Shown in pieces: positions 6,056-10,404 of a stretch of 10,404 nucleotides of DNA (position 1 is the first letter of the stretch; each line of letters opens with the position of its first letter). Below the pieces are notes generated by a model that searched no databases, was not told where the DNA came from, and saw nothing but the letters and a program-made list of their open reading frames with translations. The stretch covers positions 1 to 10,404 of the forward strand of contig JBEBCD010000033.1 of the NCBI GenBank assembly GCA_041158045.1, written 5' to 3'. This DNA comes from CAXRBC01 sp041158045 (lineage in GTDB: Bacteria; Actinomycetota; Acidimicrobiia; Acidimicrobiales; Ilumatobacteraceae). Made by a program: the position numbers and the translations under genes.

Positions 6056-7063
6056 CTACTTGCCGGCCACGCGAGCGGCGATGGCGTTTCCGATGTCGGA
6101 GGTCGAGCCCGACGCGGGTTCGGCGCACGCCGCACGCAGACGATCGGCGGCCGACGATTCTCCGAGGAAGTCGAGCATCAACGCCGCCGACAGCACCGCG
6201 GCGGTCGGGTTGGCCTTTCCGGTGCCGACGATGTCGGGTGCCGAGCCGTGCACGGGCTCGAACATGCTCGGACCGGTGCGGGCCGGGTTGAGATTGGCCG
6301 ACGACGCGAGTCCGATGCCTCCCGAGACGGCGCCACCGAGATCGGTGAGGATGTCGCCGAAGAGATTGTCGGTGACGATCACGTCGTAGCGATGCGGATC
6401 CTGGACGAAGTAGATGCAGGCCGCGTCGACGTGGTTGTAGGCGGTCGACACCGCGGGATACTCGGCGGCCACCAGATCGAAGGTGCGCTGCCACAGATCG
6501 CCCGCGAACGTGAGCACGTTGGTTTTGTGCACCAGGGTGACGTGCTTGCGCTCGCGCCGGGAGGCCAGTTCGAACGCGTAGCGAACGCAACGTTCGACAC
6601 CCATCCGCGTGTTCACGCTCCCCTGCGTGGCGACTTCGTTCGGTGTGCCGCGGCGCAACACGCCTCCCTCGCCGACGTAGGGACCCTCGGTGTTCTCGCG
6701 GATCACCACAAAGTCGTGGGCCGTCGAATGTCCGGGGGCGGTGCCCGCGAAGGGTCGCTGGTTCACGTACAGGTCGAGTTCGAAGCGCATCTTCAGCAGC
6801 AACCCGCGCTCGATGACCCCGGGCGGAACGGCGGGGGTTCCCACCGCGCCGAGCAGGATCGCATCGAATCCGCGCAACTGATCGAGGGTCGCGTCCGACA
6901 GCACCTCGCCGTCGCGCAGGTAACGAGCACCGCCCAGGTCGAAGTCGGCCGTCTCGATCGAGACCCCCGAGGCGCGCACGGCCTTCAGAGCCTCGGCGAT
7001 GACCTCGGGGCCGATTCCGTCGCCGCCGATCACGGCGATGCGGTGGGTTTTCGATGTGCTCAT
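6056..7063 (-). CDS. leuB: 3-isopropylmalate dehydrogenase
   Basis: NAD-dependent beta-decarboxylating dehydrogenase of 335 aa, the length of actinobacterial LeuB (M. tuberculosis about 336). It oxidises 3-isopropylmalate in leucine synthesis; the same enzyme type acts on 3-methylmalate in the citramalate route to isoleucine, fitting its place beside cimA. Motifs include IAVIGGDGIGPEV (9-21), LLLKMRFELDLYVNQRP (88-104) with substrate-binding arginines, IRENTEGPYVGEGG (121-134), HKTNVLTFAGDLW (179-191) with the catalytic Lys180, and TDNLFGDILTDL (231-242), which supplies the Mg/Mn-binding aspartates. GPSMFEPVHGSAPDI (264-278) is the cofactor-binding block. Homology to isocitrate or tartrate dehydrogenases is possible, but length and context favour LeuB. 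The ATG at 7063 is chosen because AGAAGGA lies 6 nt upstream; the open frame to 7177 lacks homology. First gene of the operon and divergent from greA. Confidence 0.94.
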   Translation of the reverse strand: MSTSKTHRIAVIGGDGIGPEVIAEALKAVRASGVSIETADFDLGGARYLRDGEVLSDATLDQLRGFDAILLGAVGTPAVPPGVIERGLLLKMRFELDLYVNQRPFAGTAPGHSTAHDFVVIRENTEGPYVGEGGVLRRGTPNEVATQGSVNTRMGVERCVRYAFELASRRERKHVTLVHKTNVLTFAGDLWQRTFDLVAAEYPAVSTAYNHVDAACIYFVQDPHRYDVIVTDNLFGDILTDLGGAVSGGIGLASSANLNPARTGPSMFEPVHGSAPDIVGTGKANPTAAVLSAALMLDFLGESSAADRLRAACAEPASGSTSDIGNAIAARVAGK

Positions 7064-7069
7064 GGATCG

Positions 7070-7076
7070 TCCTTCT
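7070..7076 (-). promoter_or_regulatory. Shine-Dalgarno of leuB
   Basis: AGAAGGA on the minus strand, 6 nt upstream of ATG 7063. A small potential stem (CCGAC/GTCGG, 7080-7093) sits just upstream in the leader. It is too short to call an attenuator. Confidence 0.65.
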
Positions 7077-7114
7077 CGACCGACGCCGGTCGGAAGCCGG
7101 CCGAATCGACCGTC

Positions 7115-7120
7115 ATGGTA
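7115..7120 (-). promoter_or_regulatory. Possible -10 box of the leuB operon
   Basis: On the minus strand TACCAT (TAnnnT) lies about 50 nt upstream of leuB, in the 131-bp divergent region shared with greA. It would give a leader of about 45 nt containing the Shine-Dalgarno sequence, unlike the leaderless genes around it. No -35 box or operator is recognisable, so this is a weak call. Confidence 0.3.
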
Positions 7121-7180
7121 AGCCCCCGACCTCGCTGCTCCACGTCCCGGCCCGCCATCACGACCCGACGCACCCACCGT

Positions 7181-7186
7181 TACCCT
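7181..7186 (+). promoter_or_regulatory. -10 box of greA, leaderless type
   Basis: TACCCT (TAnnnT) is followed by 8 nt and the ATG at 7195, with no Shine-Dalgarno sequence between them. This matches the arrangement at gltX and the hypothetical gene. Confidence 0.5.
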
Positions 7187-7194
7187 GTGGCGCC

Positions 7195-7665
7195 ATGGGC
7201 AAGGTTCACCATCTCACCAAAGCCGCCCTCGAGCGGCTGCAAGCCGAACATCACGACCTCACCACCCGCGGGCGCATCGAAGTGGCCCAGAAGATCGAGC
7301 GCGCCCGCGAGATGGGCGACCTCTCCGAGAACGGCGACTACCACGCGGCCAAGGACGAGCAGGGCCACATGGAGGGGCGCATCCGGCACCTCGAGTCGAT
7401 CCTCGAGAACCACGAGATCGTCGAATCCGACGACGGCGACGTGGTGGGTCCGGGCAAGTTGGTCACCCTCTCGATCGAAGGCGACGAACCCGAGACCTTC
7501 TACCTCGGATCGCACGAGGAGAAGTACGAGGGAGCGGCCACGATGACGCCCGAGTCCGAACTGGGCAAGGCGATCGTCGGCAAGCGCGCCAACGACACCT
7601 GCTCCTACACGACCCCGCGCGGCAACGAACTCTCGGTGGTCGTGATCAGCGTCGAACTGCCCTGA
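7195..7665 (+). CDS. greA: Transcription elongation factor GreA
   Basis: Cleavage factor of 156 aa (family about 155-160) that enters the RNA polymerase secondary channel and stimulates cleavage of the backtracked RNA end, rescuing stalled complexes. The N-terminal coiled coil (about 5-75) carries the tip motif GDLSENGDYHAAKDEQ (41-56) with the acidic residues Asp42 and Glu45 needed for cleavage. The C-terminal FKBP-like domain has the family pattern TPESELGKAIVGKRANDTCSYTTPRGN (118-144) and ends VISVELP. The frame is open upstream to 7054, but the family N-terminus begins at ATG 7195, directly behind a -10 box. It is divergent from leuB, and 59 nt separate it from the hydrolase gene, which may be read through from greA. 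Confidence 0.96.
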   Translation: MGKVHHLTKAALERLQAEHHDLTTRGRIEVAQKIERAREMGDLSENGDYHAAKDEQGHMEGRIRHLESILENHEIVESDDGDVVGPGKLVTLSIEGDEPETFYLGSHEEKYEGAATMTPESELGKAIVGKRANDTCSYTTPRGNELSVVVISVELP

Positions 7666-7724
7666 TGTGACCCACGTCGGCTGCCCGATCACGCATCGAG
7701 CCGTCGGATCCGGAAAATGACCAC

Positions 7725-8621
7725 GTGAGCGATCTTCTCGGACACCCTCCGCTGCCCCCCGGTCGCTCGATCGAGTTGCCGGGCCGCGGCAGGACGTTCG
7801 TTCGCGAGATGCCCGGCCCGGGCGGCGACGCGCCGACCGTGTTGCTGCTGCACGGCTGGACCGCCACCGCCGACCTCAACTGGTTCGGCGTCTACGAGGA
7901 ACTCGGCCGGCACTTCCGCGTGATCGCTCTCGACCACCGCGGGCACGGCCAGGGCATACGCACACGACGCCCCTTCCGTCTGGCCGACTGCGCCGACGAC
8001 GCGGCGTGCCTCCTGAACGAACTGGGCGTGAAGAGCGCGATTCCGGTCGGCTACTCGATGGGTGGGCCCATCGCGCTCCTGATGTGGCGCCGCCATCGTC
8101 CGGCCGTCGACGGACTGGTGCTGTGCGCGACCGCCGGTTCGTTCCGGCACAGTCGAGCCGAGCGCATGGCGTTTCTCGGGCTCACCGGGCTCGGCGCCGC
8201 CGCGCGCGTCATGCCGCGCCCGGCGCGCGGCTGGCTCACCGAGCGCACGTACCTGCAACGCAAGGCCACCAAATGGGGCCCGTGGGCCATCAGTCAGGTG
8301 GAGTTGCACGACTGGCGCATGGTGCTCGAGGCGGGCCACGCCATCGGTTCGTTCTCGGCTCTCGAATGGTTGCCCGAGATCGACGTGCCCACGTCGCACG
8401 TCGTCACCTTGCGAGATCCGGTGATCCCGGTGCGGCGCCAGATCGAGCTCTACTCGGCCATCCCCGGCGCCGAGGCGCACCGCATCGACGCCGAGCACGA
8501 CGCGATCGTGGCCCACAACCACCGCATGGCCGAACTCATCGTGTCGTCGGTGGCCTCGATCCGTCGCCGAACCGCCGACGATTCGACGACGAGCACGAAC
8601 GTGGACGCGGTGCCGTCGTGA
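7725..8621 (+). CDS. Alpha/beta hydrolase
   Basis: Alpha/beta-hydrolase-fold enzyme of 298 aa, substrate unknown. The oxyanion-hole strand is VLLLHGWTAT (39-48), followed by VIALDHRGHGQG (66-77). The nucleophile elbow GYSMGG places Ser at 111. A cap region (about 140-210) rich in Arg, Trp and Ala precedes LRDPVIPV (acid Asp231) and AEHDAIV (His258), completing the triad in the usual order. There is no signal peptide, so it is probably cytoplasmic. The C-terminal tail (280-298) is polar. GTG 7725 is the start; a weak -10-like GAAAAT sits 6 nt upstream. The stop codon overlaps the start of the UbiB-family gene (GTGA), so the two proteins are probably made together. Esterase, lipase or meta-cleavage hydrolase roles are all possible, and sequence alone does not separate them. 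Confidence 0.9.
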   Translation: MSDLLGHPPLPPGRSIELPGRGRTFVREMPGPGGDAPTVLLLHGWTATADLNWFGVYEELGRHFRVIALDHRGHGQGIRTRRPFRLADCADDAACLLNELGVKSAIPVGYSMGGPIALLMWRRHRPAVDGLVLCATAGSFRHSRAERMAFLGLTGLGAAARVMPRPARGWLTERTYLQRKATKWGPWAISQVELHDWRMVLEAGHAIGSFSALEWLPEIDVPTSHVVTLRDPVIPVRRQIELYSAIPGAEAHRIDAEHDAIVAHNHRMAELIVSSVASIRRRTADDSTTSTNVDAVPS

Positions 8622-10084
8622 GGATCCGACGCGTCGCGCTCGCGATCTTCGTGGCCGCCACCGGTTTGGTGACCTGGCGCGTGATGCGGCGACGGCCCGA
8701 CGGCGGAACCTCGCCGATCGCCCGCGCCACGATGGCGGCGCGCAACGCCGGCCTCGTGACACTCGGAGCCAAGGTCGGAGCCACCTACGCCTCGGCATCG
8801 GCGCGCAAACTCTTCGCCTCGGCCGAACGTCGCGTGCAGATCGACCACGAGACCGAACTGAAGACCGCCGGCCAGGTGGCCGAACGGCTGGGCGACATGA
8901 AGGGCGCCCTCATGAAACTCGGCCAGATGGCGAGTTATCTCGACGAGGGCCTGCCGGCGCCCCTGCGCGCCGCACTCGCCCAACTGCAGTCGAACGCTCC
9001 CCCGATGTCGGCCGACCTCGCCGCCGAGTGCATCGAACGCGAACTCGGCGCCGCCCCCGATCGTCTGTTCCTGGAGTGGGATCCCGAGCCCATCGCCGCG
9101 GCATCCATCGGTCAGGTGCACCGTGCGGTGGTGGTCGACCCGGCCACCGGCACCGAACGAGCCGTGGCCGTGAAGGTTCAGTACCCCGGTGTCGACGACG
9201 CGATCGATGCCGACCTGCGCAACGCCGATCTGCTCGGACTGTTGCTGCAGCAGGGCTTCAGCGGGCTCGATCCGTCCGAGATGGTGGCCGAGGTGAAGAG
9301 CCGCATCCGCGAGGAACTCGACTACTCGCGCGAGGCCGCCAACCAACGCCTGTTCGCCGACCACTACCGCGGGCATCCGTTCATCCGGGTGCCCGACGTG
9401 ATCGACGCGTTCAGCAGTTCGCGCGTGTTGACCTCGGAACTCGTGGTGGGTCGCTCGTGGACCGAACTGCTCGCCTCCGACCAGAGCCACAAGGACGCCG
9501 TCGCCGAGGTGCTGTTCCGGTTCGTGTTCCGGAGCCTCTACGGAATGCACAAGTTCAACGGCGATCCGCATCCGGGCAACTACGTGTTCCACGACGACGG
9601 AACAGTCACCTTCCTCGACTACGGACTCGTGAAGCACTTCACCGACGACGAGATGACCACCTTCATCGCCATGGTGAAGTCGGCCGCGTACGAGAACGAC
9701 GTCGAGACGTTCCGTGGCGTTCTGGAATCGGCCGGCATGCTGCAGCCCGACGCACCGGTGTCGACGGCCGACGTCGGCACGTACTTCGGACGCTTCTACG
9801 AACCGGTGCGCGCCGACCGCGAGATCACCTGGACCTCGCAGTACGCGAGCGGCATCGTGCGCCACACCTTCGATCGATCGAGTCCGATCGCGCAGTACGC
9901 CACGGTTCCGAAGGCGTTCGTGTTCATTCAGCGCATCAACCTCGGTCTCTACGCGATCCTGGGCGAGCTGGGTGCCACCGGCAACTACCGGCGCATCGCC
10001 GAGGAACTCTGGCCGTTCGCCGGTCGCGAGCCCAGCACCGAACTGGGACGCCGCGAGGCGGGTTGGTTGGCGTCGCGCCGGTGA
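8618..10084 (+). CDS. UbiB/ABC1/ADCK-family atypical kinase
   Basis: Protein-kinase-like ATPase of 488 aa in the UbiB/ABC1 (AarF) family, whose studied members support coenzyme Q synthesis or lipid homeostasis. A short N-terminal hydrophobic segment (about 6-20) followed by arginines suggests a membrane anchor. Family motifs occur in order: KLGQ (100-103) in the KxGQ helix that covers the active site, the Ala-rich nucleotide loop AAAS (160-163, in place of a glycine-rich loop), VAVKVQYP with Lys186, EELDYSREAANQ (232-243), the catalytic NGDPHPGN (314-321) and FLDYG (332-336) as the DFG equivalent. GTG 8618 is chosen because it forms a GTGA overlap with the hydrolase stop and precedes the anchor. 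Most actinobacteria use menaquinone, so a classical UbiB role in ubiquinone synthesis is unlikely, and the substrate is unknown. Confidence 0.93.
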   Translation: MRIRRVALAIFVAATGLVTWRVMRRRPDGGTSPIARATMAARNAGLVTLGAKVGATYASASARKLFASAERRVQIDHETELKTAGQVAERLGDMKGALMKLGQMASYLDEGLPAPLRAALAQLQSNAPPMSADLAAECIERELGAAPDRLFLEWDPEPIAAASIGQVHRAVVVDPATGTERAVAVKVQYPGVDDAIDADLRNADLLGLLLQQGFSGLDPSEMVAEVKSRIREELDYSREAANQRLFADHYRGHPFIRVPDVIDAFSSSRVLTSELVVGRSWTELLASDQSHKDAVAEVLFRFVFRSLYGMHKFNGDPHPGNYVFHDDGTVTFLDYGLVKHFTDDEMTTFIAMVKSAAYENDVETFRGVLESAGMLQPDAPVSTADVGTYFGRFYEPVRADREITWTSQYASGIVRHTFDRSSPIAQYATVPKAFVFIQRINLGLYAILGELGATGNYRRIAEELWPFAGREPSTELGRREAGWLASRR

Positions 10085-10097
10085 CCGGTCGCGCCTG

Positions 10098-10103
10098 TAC
10101 TGT
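10098..10103 (+). promoter_or_regulatory. -10 box of the FKBP lipoprotein gene, leaderless type
   Basis: TACTGT ends exactly 7 nt before ATG 10111, placing the transcription start on the A of the start codon. No Shine-Dalgarno sequence is present. It lies 13 nt after the stop codon of the UbiB-family gene. Confidence 0.5.
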
Positions 10104-10110
10104 CGCTCCG

Positions 10111-10404
10111 ATGCATCGCCACCGCAGCCTCCGTCCGTCTCGCCTCGTCGCCGCCACGTTGGCTTCGCTCCTCCTGATTTCCTGCGGAGGCGAGTCGGAC
10201 GAGTCGGGCACGGTTGCCGCCACCGAACCCACCGGCGAGATGACCCTCGACACGATCGCCCCCGAGGATCCGCTGGAGGCCGACGAACCCACCGTCGAGA
10301 TTCCGAGCGAGATCCCCACCGAACTCGTGATCACCGATCTCGTCGACGGCACCGGCGAACCGGCCGCCAACGGCGACACCGTGTACGTGTTCTACGTCGG
10401 AGTG
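10111..10404 (+). CDS. Lipoprotein with start of FKBP-type peptidyl-prolyl isomerase domain (partial)
   Basis: Frame open from ATG 10111 to the window end, 98 codons, truncated at the 3' side. The N-terminus is a lipoprotein signal: Arg/His-rich n-region, hydrophobic VAATLASLLLI, and the lipobox LISC with Cys25 as the expected lipidation site, so the mature protein would be anchored on the outer face of the membrane. An acidic Thr/Pro/Glu-rich linker (about 26-70) follows. At about 73-98 TELVITDLVDGTGEPAANGD and VYVFYVGV match the opening strands of FKBP domains, which catalyse proline cis-trans isomerisation and help fold secreted proteins. Catalytic aromatic residues lie beyond the window, so activity cannot be judged. 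The start is supported by the -10 box 7 nt upstream. Confidence 0.8.
   Translation, partial: MHRHRSLRPSRLVAATLASLLLISCGGESDESGTVAATEPTGEMTLDTIAPEDPLEADEPTVEIPSEIPTELVITDLVDGTGEPAANGDTVYVFYVGV

Noticed and set aside
4130..7194. Very long plus-strand open frame (over 1,100 codons to 7546) across cimA, ilvE, leuB and part of greA
   Set aside because: It is antisense to three well-supported genes and out of frame with greA. The product is low-complexity and has no recognisable domain.
7064..7194. T-box or classical leucine/isoleucine attenuator upstream of leuB
   Set aside because: The divergent region is only 131 bp. It has no T-box sequence, no run of Leu/Ile/Val codons and no strong competing hairpins; only a 5-bp stem is seen.
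8450..9865. 471-codon minus-strand open frame
   Set aside because: It lies antisense to the UbiB-family kinase, whose motifs are complete. The product is His/Gly/Val-rich with no family features.
1..10404. CRISPR array, insertion sequence, prophage or defence system
   Set aside because: I saw no regularly spaced repeats, transposase motifs, terminal inverted repeats or phage genes. The genes are mostly housekeeping or metabolic.

Overview
The window is dense, high-GC bacterial DNA whose gene content points to an actinobacterium, most likely of the class Acidimicrobiia. The supporting signs are GC-rich third codon positions, GTG starts, several apparently leaderless promoters (a TAnnnT -10 box only 6-8 nt from the start codon), gltX linked to tRNA-Gln and tRNA-Glu, and a short conserved hypothetical gene of actinobacterial look. 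The placement is an inference from content; no marker gene fixes the taxon.

Layout, left to right. Positions 1-63 hold the 3' end of an unidentified plus-strand gene. On the minus strand follow tRNA-Glu(CTC), tRNA-Gln(CTG) and, upstream of them, gltX (glutamyl-tRNA synthetase), a translation block read right to left as gltX, tRNA-Gln, tRNA-Glu. A 57-bp divergent promoter region separates gltX from a plus-strand pair: a VIT1/CCC1-family metal transporter and a small DUF2237 protein. That pair ends at a perfect GC-rich palindrome (2904-2927), facing a minus-strand conserved hypothetical gene (2940-3464) that has its own -10 box.

Positions 3505-7063 hold a minus-strand operon, leuB, ilvE, cimA: 3-isopropylmalate dehydrogenase, branched-chain aminotransferase and (R)-citramalate synthase. 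Together they cover dedicated or shared steps of leucine synthesis and of threonine-independent isoleucine synthesis from pyruvate plus acetyl-CoA. The gaps are tight (30 nt between leuB and ilvE; 17-nt overlap of ilvE and cimA), each gene has a visible Shine-Dalgarno sequence, and a 10-bp hairpin closes the operon. Divergent from it on the plus strand are greA, an alpha/beta hydrolase, a UbiB/ABC1-family atypical kinase joined to the hydrolase by a GTGA overlap, and the start of a lipoprotein that appears to enter an FKBP-type peptidyl-prolyl isomerase domain at the window edge.

The most striking feature is not a gene. Base composition changes inside ilvE, near 5400-5600. By hand count of sampled 60-base lines, the left part is about 72-85% GC with near-exclusive GAG glutamate codons in the genes I read, and the right part is about 55-70% GC with frequent GAA, CGT, TTG and ATT. 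The ilvE frame stays open across the change. Either this is a homologous-recombination/transfer boundary or the assembly joins two related genomes at a conserved gene. I see no CRISPR array, insertion sequence, phage gene or obvious novel multi-gene system. The unknown-function parts are the DUF2237 protein and the hypothetical at 2940-3464.
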